From the NCBI GenBank assembly GCA_025360225.1, contig JANYCN010000018.1, positions 35,038 to 99,037 of the forward strand: a stretch of DNA of 64,000 bases, given 5' to 3'. Within the stretch, counting starts at the first letter, position 1, and each line of letters opens with the position of its first letter. The translations under genes and the position numbers were made by a program. Under the pieces are notes generated by a model. The model was not told where the DNA came from. It ran no database searches and worked only from the letters and a program-made list of their open reading frames with translations. This document shows positions 29,601 to 37,808 of the stretch, one piece after another. This DNA is from Actinomycetes bacterium (GTDB lineage Bacteria; Actinomycetota; Thermoleophilia; Gaiellales; F1-60-MAGs149).

Positions 29601-30218
29601 GGGCGTGCCGTGACGGCGACGATCGTCCACGGCGGCGCCCACACGATGGTCGACGTCAGGCTCGCGGACGGCACCACGACCACCGCCACCGATCACCACC
29701 CGTTCTGGGACGCCACCACCACCAGCTTCGTGTACGCCGACCACCTCCACGTCGGCGACCGCCTCCTCGAGGCGAACGGCACGCTGATCCAGGTCAGCGG
29801 GCTTCGCATCTACCAGGCGGACGTGACCGCCTACAACCTCGCGATCGACGGCATCCACACGTACTACGCCGGCGACACGCCGGTGCTGGTTCACAACACG
29901 TGTGGCCCCCTGGTGATCGGCGAGAACATAAGCCGGGTCAGACGCTTCGCCGATGAGGTGGGAGGTCACGCATACCGACCTTGGACCCGGGCATCGGAGT
30001 CTGTAGCGCTCCGTCGGAACGAGCGCATGGTGCGTGACGCGATGAGCGCAGGCCGCGACATTATCGACATCGGTCCGGACTTCGCACGACGCGCCGCCGG
30101 GCGGGAACCCAGTTTGTTCTACAACATGGAGCGTCAGGTCACGCGCGGCTACGATCGGTACCAACGCGTTTGGGACAGATCCGGCCAAGCTGGCGGCGTT
30201 CCAGGGTTCGACCCGTGA
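23601..30218 (+). CDS. secreted RHS polymorphic toxin with pretoxin-HINT domain
   Basis: 2,205 residues. Signal peptide (MKRPALMRVGVAMVLPVVLATAAAA); an SpvB/TcdB-like N-terminal beta region to about residue 900; many YD/RHS repeats from about 900 to 1,750; the RHS core-associated motif ending the shell near residues 1758-1800 (YDSGTGQFISPDP...NPYAYGGSNPV...DPSGL). After an Ala-rich hydrophobic stretch (VTNVAIIVASVAVPGVGAV) comes a HINT autoprotease from C1959 (CSANSFTARTLVTMADGS) to HN at 2098-2099 (DTPVLVHNTC). Residues 2100-2205 are the presumed released toxin, which I cannot assign; its DNA is visibly less GC-rich. ATGA-coupled to the LamG gene and GTGA-coupled to the immunity gene. Confidence 0.92.
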   Translation: MKRPALMRVGVAMVLPVVLATAAAATPSAAAHTPTVARPAVAATAASSLPPVVRAVRPTTHPFHLVPRAPRYRVAAAAAVTRSPISVKVVSAGHARASSVRVRVSVSGAAVARARGAGIVWSLRPTVRASIRVTLDLATIAPRFGGGWGPRARLVALVPCAGAALRRDPGCRLEVPVATRNVRGRVLVATVAAGPSSAVTLAAVSSATGSAGSYAATAMVPSSSWQAGGQSGDFRWSYPIQAPPVAGGLGPTLAIDYASGSVDGRVASTNVQPSWLGQGFGLEPGYIERRYVSCADDLASGNNATHATPDLCWRSMNASISLGTHSGILVPTTTANVYRLQEDDGSRITHVGTGPTGGAAESWKLETTDGTVYTFGLGKDALGNATGSAWSVPVFGNQAGEPCYKAANFAGSSCSLGWRWNLDSVVDRHGNAIGYAYAPETNEYGANLNTSIVSYTRGGVLTQISYGQRVGAPALGASARVVFTTAQRCIPSGTITCAATQLTATTASSWPDVPFDQICTAALGAVPAGKGCPNVQAPAFFTRLMLTGIATQVALTANVFTAVDSWAFAHTWLNPGDTTSAVLWLDSITRTGLDGGSVAVPPVKLIASTQMPNRVDSVTDNAPPMNNFRLIGIQNNVGGATSIVYSSPVEAGACTPASKPVPATNTRLCFPVYWSAFGNVAPSLNWFYKYVVRQVTEDTGTIGSTQKVTRYAYVGGGAWRFDRDDLVPARYRTWGQWRGFATVDAVVGTPRVGPFSASRQLFMRGMNGDCVDATCVAKKSVVVTDSRGGSVVDQDRMNGFLREQIMFGAWSDATMAGSAATSEELQTPILGAVTATDGTHSAQLLETASSSKRTYRTTSGGYLESDLAYTYDAYGQPLTIDDNAGECTTFTYDTNLAVWLVDLVTSKAIVARPCATAPSATVADTLSATRTVYDSAPSWAAAPGSAVGDPTRTLVLDGPAAGPGAWVTNATTTFDGLGRPLVVTDGLGRATTTTYTPAVSGPATQVVVANALGQATTTTLDPLRGLTLATVDPNGRRIDEAYDGLGRLTSVWLANRAKATQTPNVRYAYTLSATAGSVVESDELRNNGTYTATFTYYDGLMRETETQSPLLDGTAGRVVYQTLYDGRGLKATVTGPVGLTGAPAATGTVIAADNQVMDRVDTSYDVSGRVTSVTERPGTPGGWRYLTTSTTYDGDTVTVTPPTGGTITRTTVDARGNTISSAQYDGTAFLTSTYAYRPDGLMTSMTDPAGKSWTRSYDLRGRLVSTADPDAGTTRFTYDVAGQQLTRTDARGVQITTSYDGLGRRTGEQRTDGPTPVPLTQFTYDAATGGIGQLATETRTVNGNDYTQAITAYDPRYNVLTSQTTIPASEGLLAGTFPGKSAYNVDGQLQSYIPPNVPGLAAVGYSYGYDTLGQLKSMATGVGAIVPGVLHDYLGDVYQMTTGASLGQGVTYNWNYETGTNRLVGRIIQRQSQPGYTMNLSYTYDDAGNVTSSNDAPSGVTDGPTGETQCYTYDGLRRLTAAWTPAAASCAAAPASAAALGGPAPYWRTYGYNNEGSRTSETDNAGVTPTTTSYQYAAGAPHELASTTTGGRTTGYGFDAAGNRTTVTPPVGQATTTTFDEFGKVSSVTSAAGTVTYIHDAEGRLLLTKVGTDETLSLPDGTEDRVTNAVASSTRSISFLGNAVTVQTPGGFVNIVPDPHNTGELAIDDHTDAISIRRSLPFGGLRTTPTSWPDQHGFVGGLADPVAVTGTVHVGARDYDSGTGQFISPDPVLDAGNPSGWNPYAYGGSNPVTNSDPSGLMLASPDGGGGGGLTATAPRPAPAKPRMIVYGRWAAIYRSTSGTNKHSDSGGSFFSNIGNAFAGMGAGVADQVGLGDVYTGAMKSAGVDTSSGWYTGARTVTNVAIIVASVAVPGVGAVRAGIQAARLANDAHEALNAVRAGESMLPEAESLVRDAAESCSANSFTARTLVTMADGSREPISRVAVGDRVLASDPETGRTEGRAVTATIVHGGAHTMVDVRLADGTTTTATDHHPFWDATTTSFVYADHLHVGDRLLEANGTLIQVSGLRIYQADVTAYNLAIDGIHTYYAGDTPVLVHNTCGPLVIGENISRVRRFADEVGGHAYRPWTRASESVALRRNERMVRDAMSAGRDIIDIGPDFARRAAGREPSLFYNMERQVTRGYDRYQRVWDRSGQAGGVPGFDP

Positions 30219-30655
30219 GTCTTTCTACTTCGCCCGAGCTTCTTTCGAAGTGCCTTAGTGCGTTTAGCTTCCTCGAGGACTCTGGGGCTCGTGTGGAGGT
30301 GGAGGACGGTGCTTCGCGGTCGGTGGTTGGCTACGCTCTCGACGATTCCGTCTTCGAGGTCGAGTTCGATTGGAGCGAAATGGCCGTGTTCCTCCTCGTC
30401 TGTCAGCCGGGCCCATCAGGAGGGCGCCCTGGCGGCTACTATCGGGATCGCGGCCAACTTGTCCGAGTCCATCTACTCGAGGCGCTCGGTCGGGCGGGAT
30501 TGGCCGACGATGGGTTGCGATCGGCGCTCCGAGCGGTAACGCGCCGCTCTGGAGCATCGGCCATGGAAGCTCAGATTGCTCTCGCGGCAAACACTCTCGC
30601 GGAGGTGCTCGCGGCCCTCCGCGATCGGTACGGGTCGGTCTTCGACTCTGGATAG
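30215..30655 (+). CDS. candidate immunity protein for the RHS toxin
   Basis: 146 residues, acidic, soluble, no recognised family. The pattern (helix LLSKCLSAFSFLEDSG, strands VVGYALDDSVFEVEFDWSEMAVFLLV, then helices) fits the small alpha/beta immunity proteins that follow polymorphic toxins. The GTG start overlaps the toxin stop by 4 bp (GTGA), which gives tight coupling. Base composition is lower in GC than the RHS shell, like the toxin tip, suggesting the two moved in together. Function is inferred from position only. Confidence 0.65.
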   Translation: MSLSTSPELLSKCLSAFSFLEDSGARVEVEDGASRSVVGYALDDSVFEVEFDWSEMAVFLLVCQPGPSGGRPGGYYRDRGQLVRVHLLEALGRAGLADDGLRSALRAVTRRSGASAMEAQIALAANTLAEVLAALRDRYGSVFDSG

Positions 30656-30715
30656 CGACCTGCGTGTGGAAGGCGCCAGTAGGACGCAGGCCGCGGATCG
30701 CGAACCTGTGAGGCG

Positions 30716-31702
30716 ATGATCCGCCTCCTCGAACCGGTCGCGCCGGGGGACTCCGATCACGCTGCGGTTCCGGTGACCGCCGTCGACCGGCTCGCGACGT
30801 ACGTCGCGTCGCTGCCGTTCGCGTGGATCGACGTCGTCGCGCCGTCTGAGGCTGAGATCGCGGCGCTCTCGTCCGCCTTCGGCTGGCACGCGCTCGTTAC
30901 GGAGGACCTCCGCAAGGGGAACCAGCGCCAGAAGGTCGAGCAGTTCCCGGGCAGCGTCTTCGCGGTGCTCCTGCGTCCGGCCCTGGTCGACGGTGTCGTC
31001 GTGTTCAGCGAGCTCCACGTGGTGCAGAGCGAGCGGCTCCTCGTGACGGTGCATGCGGCCGAGCCGCAGCTCGCGGAGCGCGCAGCGACGCGCTGCTCGG
31101 AGCGCGTCGACCTCGCCCAGAACGGTGCGATCGTTGCGACGACGCTCGTCCTCGACGCCGCGGTCGACGCCTACGAGGACGCGATCGACGCGCTCGAGGA
31201 GCTCGTCCAGAACCAGGAGTCGCGGGCGCTCGAGCCCGGCGGCGGCGACCCGATCCCCGACCTCCGCCGCGCCTCCGAGACACGCACGGCCGTCGCGCAG
31301 GTGCGCCGCGCCTCGGGACAGCTGCGCGAGGTCGTGGGCGTCTTCGTGCGCCGCGAGCTCGTCGACGTCGCGCACTCCAGCGAGCTCGACCTCGAGCTGC
31401 GCGACATCCACGACCACGCCGTGCGCGCGCACGAGGACCTCGACATGCTCCACGACCGCATGTCCGCGCTCGCCGACACGCGGCTCGCGGTCGTCGCGTT
31501 CCAGCAGAACGAGATCACGAAGCGGCTCTCGGCGTACGCTGCGATCCTGATCGTCCCGGCGATCGTGACGGGCTGGTTCGGCCAGAACTTCGAGCACATG
31601 GTCGGCCTCACCTGGCGCTTCGGCGAGGTCTACGCCCTCGGTGTGATCGTGGCGCTCTGCGGCGGCATGTTCCTGCTCATGCGCCGCGCCCGCTGGCTGT
31701 AG
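30716..31702 (+). CDS. CorA-like divalent cation transporter
   Basis: 328 residues with the CorA plan: an N-terminal cytoplasmic alpha/beta domain, long charged helices, and two C-terminal membrane helices (LSAYAAILIVPAIVTGWFGQNF and YALGVIVALCGGMFLLM). The pore-entrance motif, normally G-M-N, reads G-Q-N (FGQNFEH). The family transports Mg2+, Co2+ or Ni2+, or Zn2+ outward in the ZntB branch, so the substrate is uncertain. Starts 60 bp after the immunity gene but is probably not part of that operon. Confidence 0.85.
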   Translation: MIRLLEPVAPGDSDHAAVPVTAVDRLATYVASLPFAWIDVVAPSEAEIAALSSAFGWHALVTEDLRKGNQRQKVEQFPGSVFAVLLRPALVDGVVVFSELHVVQSERLLVTVHAAEPQLAERAATRCSERVDLAQNGAIVATTLVLDAAVDAYEDAIDALEELVQNQESRALEPGGGDPIPDLRRASETRTAVAQVRRASGQLREVVGVFVRRELVDVAHSSELDLELRDIHDHAVRAHEDLDMLHDRMSALADTRLAVVAFQQNEITKRLSAYAAILIVPAIVTGWFGQNFEHMVGLTWRFGEVYALGVIVALCGGMFLLMRRARWL

Positions 31703-31740
31703 GTGAGGGAGCGGTGCCGCGAGCCGCGCAGGATGGAGGC

Positions 31741-32118
31741 TCAGTGCTCGGCGACGACCGCGCCGGCCGGTTCGGTCGGCAGCCCCTCCGCGTGCCAGTG
31801 CGTGAACCCGCCGCGAACGTTGTACGCGTCGTAGCCGATCGCACGGAAGGCGGTCGCGACCATCCCCGCGCGCACCCCACCTCGGCACATGAACGCGACG
31901 GGGACGGCGGCGTCCAGCAGCGGCGCGCGCGACGCGATCCGCTCGATCTCGTGGTGTACCGCTCCGGGGACCCGTCCGGCGTCCCACTCGTGCTGCTCGC
32001 GCACGTCGACGAGCACGATTGTCCCCGCCGCGAGCCGGTCGCGCACGTCGTCTGGCATGAGGTCGAGCGCGGGATCGGCGAACGCGCTCGGCAGGAGCGG
32101 GGGAGCGGAATCAGTCAC
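31741..32118 (-). CDS. rhodanese-domain protein
   Basis: 125 residues, one rhodanese domain. IVLVDVREQHEWDAGRVPGAVHHE is the N-terminal signature, and the active-site loop is CRGGVRAG with the persulfide-forming Cys; NVRGGFTHW is the conserved end. The GTG at 32118 is picked because TACCCT ends 7 nt before it and the domain begins soon after. Probably transfers sulfane sulfur to an unknown acceptor. Divergent from the permease at 32144, with only 25 bp between the starts. Confidence 0.87.
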   Translation of the reverse strand: MTDSAPPLLPSAFADPALDLMPDDVRDRLAAGTIVLVDVREQHEWDAGRVPGAVHHEIERIASRAPLLDAAVPVAFMCRGGVRAGMVATAFRAIGYDAYNVRGGFTHWHAEGLPTEPAGAVVAEH

Positions 32119-32143
32119 GGGAGGTAGGGTACTCTCCGCCACC

Positions 32144-33376
32144 GTGAACGTCTCGCCGATTCGCGTCCCACGCTGGATCCAGCTCGTGGTCTTGCCGCTC
32201 GCGCTGCTCGCGGCGTGGACGCTCGGCGGCCTGTTGCAGCAGACGCTCGAGATCCTCATCGTCGCGTCGCTTGGTGCGCTGTTGCTGAACCCGTTGGTCC
32301 ATGCCCTGACACGAGCACGGGTGCCGCGCGGGCTTGCCGTGCTCACCGTCTACCTGGTGGTGTTCTCGGTGCTGATCGGCGGGATCGCCGTCGCTGGTTC
32401 GCTTGTCGTCCAGCAGGTCGGCGATGCGGCGCGGGTGATCGATCACGAGGTGACGGTGCAGACGGCGACGGGGCGGACGCCGGCGGACGACCAGATCGAC
32501 GCCTTCCAGCAATGGCTCGACCAGCACAACCTCGGCCAGCTGCAGGTGCGCTCGATCGGCCAGAAGGCGGTCGCACGGGTGCGCTCCGACATCTCCGGCT
32601 ACGTGAAGAGCGCGATCGCGATCGGCGAGACCGTTGCGACAACCGTCGTCACCGGGATCTTTCGGTTCGTGCTCGTCCTCGTCGTCTCGATCTACCTCCT
32701 GCTCGACGCGCCGCGCCTCGCGCGCTTCGTCAATCGGCTCCTGCCGCCCGGCGAGGACGGGCGTGAGCTCGGGCGCGAGGTGCAGCGCTCGCTCGCCGCC
32801 TACGTGCGGGGTCAGCTCCTTGTCTCGCTCACGATCGGCGCCAGCGCGGGCCTCGCGATGGAGGCGTTCGGGCTGACCGGGCTGTGGCCAGCCGCCACCA
32901 GCTATGCCGTGTTCTTCGGGCTGTTCGTGATGGCGACCGAGACGATCCCGTACGTCGGGCCGATCCTCGGCGCCGTGCCGCCGATCGTCCTCGCGGTGAT
33001 CGACGACCCGCTGATCGGCGTCTGGGTTGCGCTCGCGTTCCTCGCGATCCACCAGCTCGAGGGGCACGTCGTCGTGCCGCGGATCATGGGGTCGGCGTTG
33101 CGCAGCCACCCGTTGCTGGTGATCTTCGGGCTGCTCAGCGGCGCCGAGATCTGGGGCATTCCCGGGGCGTTGATGGCGCTTCCGCTGCTCTCCGTCGGGC
33201 GGGCGGTGTGGGATTTCGTCCGGCCGCGACTTTGCTTTGAACGGTGGACAGCCGTTGATGCGCTGGCTGGCGTCGGCCTCACGGGCGCACCAGCGTCCGC
33301 TCCGTCCGACGCGGTAGGTAGTGTTCTTCACCCGCCCCGCGTGCCGATCGAGCATGGCGACGGACCCCACATCTAG
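32144..33376 (+). CDS. AI-2E family (PerM-like) membrane permease
   Basis: 410 residues, about seven to eight membrane helices: WIQLVVLPLALLAAWTLGGLL, GLAVLTVYLVVFSVLIGGIAV, then, after a cytoplasmic helix-rich loop, FRFVLVLVVSIYLLLD, SYAVFFGLFVMATETIPYVGPILGAVPP and the last pair near LLSGAEIWGIPGALMALPLL. The TIPYVGPxxG and GxxxxPL motifs mark the AI-2E/PerM family, whose members export small molecules or act as Na+/H+ antiporters. The C-terminal 50 residues after FVRPRL look unstructured. TACTCT lies 8 nt before the GTG. Confidence 0.87.
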   Translation: MNVSPIRVPRWIQLVVLPLALLAAWTLGGLLQQTLEILIVASLGALLLNPLVHALTRARVPRGLAVLTVYLVVFSVLIGGIAVAGSLVVQQVGDAARVIDHEVTVQTATGRTPADDQIDAFQQWLDQHNLGQLQVRSIGQKAVARVRSDISGYVKSAIAIGETVATTVVTGIFRFVLVLVVSIYLLLDAPRLARFVNRLLPPGEDGRELGREVQRSLAAYVRGQLLVSLTIGASAGLAMEAFGLTGLWPAATSYAVFFGLFVMATETIPYVGPILGAVPPIVLAVIDDPLIGVWVALAFLAIHQLEGHVVVPRIMGSALRSHPLLVIFGLLSGAEIWGIPGALMALPLLSVGRAVWDFVRPRLCFERWTAVDALAGVGLTGAPASAPSDAVGSVLHPPRVPIEHGDGPHI

Positions 33377-33385
33377 GAGGCGCAC

Positions 33386-36300
33386 GTGAGGATCGAGAGG
33401 CGGTACACCGCACCGGGTGGCGACCCGTACGCTGGCATCGCGTTCGCTGAGCGCACGTCGCGCATCGTCAATCCGGACGGCTCCGTCGTCTTCGAGGCCA
33501 CGCTCGATGCTCCTGCCGGGTGGTCGCAGGTCGCGGTCGACATCCTCGCGCAGAAGTACTGCCGCAAGGCCGGCGTCCCGGCCGCGCTGCGCCCCGTCGA
33601 CGAGGACGGCGTGCCCGAGTGGCTGCGCCGGATGGAGGTCGACGAGAAGACGCTTGCGACGCTGCCGGCCGCCGAGCGCGAGGTCGGCGAGTCCGACGCG
33701 CGCCAGGTGTTCCGCCGGCTCGCCGGGTGCTGGACGTACTGGGGGTTCACCCATGGCTACTTCGGCGAGGAGGACGCCCACGCCTTCTACGACGAGCTGC
33801 AGGCGATGCTGGCGCGCCAGGCTGCTGCGCCGAACTCGCCACAGTGGTTCAACACCGGCCTGAACTGGGCGTACGGCATCGCCGGGCCACCGCAGGGACA
33901 CTGGTTCGCAGAGCCCGAGACGGGCGAGCTAAAGCGCTCCACGAGCGCGTACGAGCGCCCCGCGCCGCACGCCTGCTTCATCCAGTCCGTTGCCGACGAC
34001 CTCGTGAACGAGGGCGGCATCATGGATCTCTGGGTGCGTGAGGCGCGGGTGTTCAAGTACGGGTCAGGAACCGGCTCAAACTTCTCCGACCTGCGCGGCG
34101 AGAACGAGCGGCTGTCCGGCGGTGGCAAGTCGAGCGGGCTGATGAGCTTCCTCAAGATCGGCGACCGGGCAGCCGGTGCGATCAAGTCTGGAGGCACGAC
34201 CCGCCGCGCTGCGAAGATGGTCACGCTCGATCTCGATCACCCGGACATCCAGCGCTACGTGCGCTGGAAGGTGGTCGAGGAGACCAAGGTTGCTGCGCTC
34301 GTTGCCGGCTCGCGGATGCTCGCGCGGCACCTGAACGCGATCGTCGCTGCGACGGAGGAGGGCGACGGCGACGAGCGGTTCGTCGCGCGTACCAACCCGG
34401 CGCTCGCTCAGGCGATCCGCGGAGCCCGTGCGGGCTTCGTCCCGGACGTGGCGATCAACCGCACCCTTGAGCTCGCGCGCCAGGGCGTCCGCGAGCTGCG
34501 CATCGATGAGTACGACACCGACTGGCAGGGCGAGGCTTACCAGACGGTGTCAGGCCAGAACTCGAACAACTCGGTGCGGGTCGACACCCGGTTCATGCGC
34601 GCCGTCGAGACCGACGACGTGTGGCACCTGTTCGAGCGCACCGAGAAGGCCCGCGCCGCCGTCGAGGATCGCCCTGCCCGCCCGTGCACGACGCTCCGTG
34701 CACGCGAGCTGTGGGACGAGATCGCCGAGGCGGCGTGGCAGTGCGCCGATCCTGGTCTGCAGTTCCACGACACGACCAACGAGTGGCACACCTGCCCGGC
34801 GGACGGCCCGATTCGCGCCTCGAACCCGTGCTCGGAGTACGTCTTCCTCGACGACACGGCGTGTAACCTCGCATCGCTGAACCTGCTGCAGTTCGAGGGA
34901 GCGAGCGGCTTCGACGTCGAGCTGTACCGTCATGGCTGCCGGCTCTGGACGATCGTGCTCGAGGTCTCCGTCCTGATGGCGCAGTTCCCGTCGCGGGAGA
35001 TCGCTGAGCGCAGCTACGCCTATCGCACGCTCGGCCTTGGCTACGCGAACATGGGTGCGATGCTGATGCGCCGTGGCCTGCCGTACGACGGACCCGTGTC
35101 CTACGCGCTCTGCGCCACGCTCACGGCAATCATGCACTTCACGTCGCTGGCAACGAGCGCCGAGATCGCGGGCGAGCTCGGCGCGTTCCCGGCGTACGAT
35201 CGCAACGCCGAGGCGATGCTGCGGGTGGTGCGTAACCACCGCCGTGCGATCTACGCGGCGCCCGACGTCGACTACGAGCAGCTCTCGGTGCTGCCCGTGA
35301 TGGTCGACGTGACACACGCCGATCCGGCCCTGCTGGCAGCGGCGCGTGCTGACGCTGATCGAGCGCTCGAGCTCGGCGAGAAGCACGGCTACCGCAACGC
35401 CCAGGTCACGTTGATCGCCCCAACGGGCACGATCGGCCTCGTGATGGACTGTGACACGACCGGTATCGAGCCCGACTTCGCGCTGGTGAAGTTCAAGAAG
35501 CTTGCGGGCGGCGGGTACTTCAAGATCGTCAACGCCTCCGTTCCAGCGGCGCTCGCGAACCTCGGCTACCCCGCCGAGGAGTCGGAAGCGATCGTGCAGT
35601 ACTGCGTCGGCGCTGGCACGCTCGAGGGCTGCCCCCACATGTCGCCGGACAAGCTTCGCCAGCTTGGCTTCCCGAGCACCGCGATCGACGCGATCGAGTC
35701 GCAGGTACGGTCCGCGTTCGACCTTCGCTTCGCGTTCACGCGCTTCGCGATCGGCGACGACGTGTGCACCGAGCACCTCGGCATTGAGCCGGAAGACCTA
35801 CGGACGCCCGGCTTCGACCTGCTCACGGCCGTCGGCTTCTCCGCCGCCGAGGTCGAGGAGGCGAACCTCTACGTCTGCGGCACGATGACGGTGGAGGGGG
35901 CGCCGTACCTGCGCGACGAGCATCTCCCCGTGTTCGACTGTGCGAACAGGTGCGGTCGTCTAGGCACTCGAGCGATCGCCCCGCTCGCCCACGTGGAGAT
36001 GATGGCCGCCGCTCAGCCGTTCCTCTCGGGTGCGATCTCGAAGACCGTGAACCTGCCGAACACGGCGTCGATCGCCGACATCGCCGAGATCTACCGCGTC
36101 TCCTGGAAGCGCATGTTGAAGGCGATCGCGTTGTACCGCGACGGGTCGAAGCTCTCGCAGCCGCTGAACTCGTCCGCCGCGGACGCTCTTACGGTGGAGG
36201 ACGTCGAACCGGTCGTCGAGAAGGTGCTCTTGCCGAGCAGCGAGGAGATCGCCGAGCGCGTCGTCGTCGAGTACCTCCGCGAGCGGCGGCGCCTGCCCGA

Positions 36301-36967
36301 CCGTCGCGCCGGTTACACGCAGAAGTCGACGATCGGCGGGCACAAGGTGTACCTGCGCACCGGTGAGTACGCCGACGGGCAGCTTGGCGAGGTGTTCATC
36401 GACATGCACAAGGAGGGCGCTGCCTTCCGGAGCCTGATGAACTGCTTCGCGATCGCCATCTCTCTTGGCCTGCAGCATGGCGTGCCGCTCGAGGAGTACG
36501 TCGACGCGTTCGTCTTCACCCGCTTCGAGCCGAACGGGATGGTGCAGGGCAACGCCCACATCAAGATGTCGACGTCGGTGATCGACTACATCTTCCGCGA
36601 GCTCGCCGTCTCCTACCTTGGCCGTGACGACCTCGCCCAGGTGAAGCCCGAGGACCTGCGACACGACACGATCGGCAGCACCAACCCGCGCTCGGAGCAC
36701 CTCGCGCCGTTCGCGCCCACGACCTCGGCGTCGGCACCGGTCGCGTCTGCCGCCGTGGCCGCACCGAGCCCATCAGCGGCGGCGGTCGCCGTGCTTCCGG
36801 GCCGGGCAGTGAAGGCCGTCGCGCCGTTGCTCATGACCGACCGTGACGCCGCCCGTCTGCGCGGCTACGAGGGTGACGCTTGCTGGAACTGCGGACAGTT
36901 CACCCTGGTGCGTAACGGCAGCTGCCTCAAGTGCAACAGCTGCGGCGAGACGTCCGGCTGTAGCTGA
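33386..36967 (+). CDS. nrdJ: vitamin B12-dependent (class II) ribonucleotide reductase
   Basis: 1,193 residues. Reduces ribonucleotides to deoxyribonucleotides using adenosylcobalamin to make the thiyl radical, so it needs no oxygen and no Nrd[16 protein letters not shown] and [16 protein letters not shown] are hallmark segments. [21 protein letters not shown] holds the active-site Cys and Glu, and [20 protein letters not shown] is conserved. The C-terminus ACWNCGQ...[14 protein letters not shown] is the zinc-ribbon/redox tail. One of the few genes here with a strong ribosome site (AGGAGG 5 nt before the GTG). I see no cobalamin riboswitch upstream; the 9-bp gap to the previous gene leaves little room. 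Confidence 0.96.
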   Translation: MRIERRYTAPGGDPYAGIAFAERTSRIVNPDGSVVFEATLDAPAGWSQVAVDILAQKYCRKAGVPAALRPVDEDGVPEWLRRMEVDEKTLATLPAAEREVGESDARQVFRRLAGCWTYWGFTHGYFGEEDAHAFYDELQAMLARQAAAPNSPQWFNTGLNWAYGIAGPPQGHWFAEPETGELKRSTSAYERPAPHACFIQSVADDLVNEGGIMDLWVREARVFKYGSGTGSNFSDLRGENERLSGGGKSSGLMSFLKIGDRAAGAIKSGGTTRRAAKMVTLDLDHPDIQRYVRWKVVEETKVAALVAGSRMLARHLNAIVAATEEGDGDERFVARTNPALAQAIRGARAGFVPDVAINRTLELARQGVRELRIDEYDTDWQGEAYQTVSGQNSNNSVRVDTRFMRAVETDDVWHLFERTEKARAAVEDRPARPCTTLRARELWDEIAEAAWQCADPGLQFHDTTNEWHTCPADGPIRASNPCSEYVFLDDTACNLASLNLLQFEGASGFDVELYRHGCRLWTIVLEVSVLMAQFPSREIAERSYAYRTLGLGYANMGAMLMRRGLPYDGPVSYALCATLTAIMHFTSLATSAEIAGELGAFPAYDRNAEAMLRVVRNHRRAIYAAPDVDYEQLSVLPVMVDVTHADPALLAAARADADRALELGEKHGYRNAQVTLIAPTGTIGLVMDCDTTGIEPDFALVKFKKLAGGGYFKIVNASVPAALANLGYPAEESEAIVQYCVGAGTLEGCPHMSPDKLRQLGFPSTAIDAIESQVRSAFDLRFAFTRFAIGDDVCTEHLGIEPEDLRTPGFDLLTAVGFSAAEVEEANLYVCGTMTVEGAPYLRDEHLPVFDCANRCGRLGTRAIAPLAHVEMMAAAQPFLSGAISKTVNLPNTASIADIAEIYRVSWKRMLKAIALYRDGSKLSQPLNSSAADALTVEDVEPVVEKVLLPSSEEIAERVVVEYLRERRRLPDRRAGYTQKSTIGGHKVYLRTGEYADGQLGEVFIDMHKEGAAFRSLMNCFAIAISLGLQHGVPLEEYVDAFVFTRFEPNGMVQGNAHIKMSTSVIDYIFRELAVSYLGRDDLAQVKPEDLRHDTIGSTNPRSEHLAPFAPTTSASAPVASAAVAAPSPSAAAVAVLPGRAVKAVAPLLMTDRDAARLRGYEGDACWNCGQFTLVRNGSCLKCNSCGETSGCS

Positions 36968-36980
36968 TCGATCCCGTCGC

Positions 36981-37016
36981 GCGGGGTGCCCGGGTCAGGC
37001 TGCCTGGGCGCCCCGC
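36981..37016. terminator. bidirectional terminator-like hairpin after nrdJ
   Basis: Arms 36981-36994 and 37003-37016 pair over 14 positions with two G-U pairs around an 8-nt loop. It lies between the convergent ends of nrdJ and the 36995-37345 gene, whose last codons overlap it. There is no U-run, as is common for actinobacterial hairpin terminators. Confidence 0.6.
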
Positions 37017-37345
37017 CACTCGACCTGACGGCGGGCAGCGAGGGCGTCGATCAGACGCAACTGGCGGCCGTCGCCCTCGCTGAGGAACGGGCCGACGGCG
37101 GTGTAGCCGTGCTCGACCAGGTAGCCGCGCAGCGACTCCGAGAGGCTCCCTGTGCTGCGGTGCTGGTTGTTCTTCGTCTCCTGCTCGAGCCGTGCGCGCA
37201 CGATTTCCTCGAGCGGCGCGATGTCCCCGGCGACCGGAAGGCGCACGAGCGCCCGCCCGCGCCCGTCGACGCCGTGCACCGTTAGACCGGTCGGTGAGAG
37301 GGCCTCGACGCAGAGCTGCTCGATCGGCGGGAGCTGGTCGCTCAT
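36995..37345 (-). CDS. small unknown protein, 116 aa
   Basis: Soluble, no recognised family. It shows an alternating strand pattern (LTVHGVDGRGRALVRLPVAGDIAPLEE) and helices at the C-terminus (SLRGYLVEHGYTAVGPFLSEG). The start MSDQLPPIEQL is the ATG at 37345, in an ATGA overlap with the upstream secreted-protein gene, so the two are co-translated. Nothing in sequence or context gives a function. Confidence 0.6.
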   Translation of the reverse strand: MSDQLPPIEQLCVEALSPTGLTVHGVDGRGRALVRLPVAGDIAPLEEIVRARLEQETKNNQHRSTGSLSESLRGYLVEHGYTAVGPFLSEGDGRQLRLIDALAARRQVEWRGAQAA

Positions 37346-37758
37346 GACGTCTGGGTGCTGGTGGCGGCGGAGACCGCCTCGGTGCCGGCGCCGCCGCCGT
37401 TGGTGGCGACCTCCGCGTGGCCCTTCTCGAACGTCACGACGACCCCCGCGAGGACGATCCGGGTCGCGTGCCCGCCCGCCACGACGCGTCGCGCCGCGAG
37501 CTCGCCGGAGGCGACGATCGGGCCCGTGACGGCCACGCGCGTCCCGGGCGCGACGGGGTGCGTCCAGCGCACGCGCAGCGGCGTCCCGTCGGCGCGCGCG
37601 AGCACGAACGAGCCCGCGCCGGCCGTCACGACCGTCCCGCGGACGGGTCTGGTCGCTCCGAGCGCGGTCGTCGAGACGGCGAGGAGGGAGAGCACGGCGA
37701 GGAGGGAGAGCACGGCGAGGAGCGCGACGGGGCCGCGACGCGGGAGAGCCACCGTCAC
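37342..37758 (-). CDS. small exported protein of unknown function
   Basis: About 138 residues. An N-terminal signal peptide (VALPRRGPVALLAVLSLLAVL...) is followed by a beta-rich domain of about 100 residues with VRGTVVTAGAGSFVLARADGTPLRV and TRVAVTGPIVASGELAARRVV. This reads as an OB-fold-like DUF5666-type secreted domain, similar in style to the protein at 62578-63768. Two exact 18-bp tandem repeats in the signal peptide (37681-37698, 37699-37716) encode the doubled LSLLAV. GTG at 37758 or 37752 are both possible starts. Confidence 0.6.
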   Translation of the reverse strand: MTVALPRRGPVALLAVLSLLAVLSLLAVSTTALGATRPVRGTVVTAGAGSFVLARADGTPLRVRWTHPVAPGTRVAVTGPIVASGELAARRVVAGGHATRIVLAGVVVTFEKGHAEVATNGGGAGTEAVSAATSTQTS

Positions 37759-37808
37759 ACGTTGCACCGCCGCAGCGAAGCACGCGTCCCCCGTTAGAGG
37801 GAGGAGCG

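Noticed and set aside
29475..29897. HINT domain as an intein
   Set aside because: It lies after the RHS core and before a C-terminal toxin-sized tail with no extein to splice, the usual pretoxin-HINT layout.
33377..33385. Cobalamin riboswitch for nrdJ
   Set aside because: There is no room between the genes and no B12-box-like sequence seen in the preceding 150 bp.
32111..33901. 596-codon open frame on the minus strand
   Set aside because: It is antisense to the AI-2E permease and nrdJ; composition is typical of GC-rich shadow frames (Arg/Asp/His), no motif.
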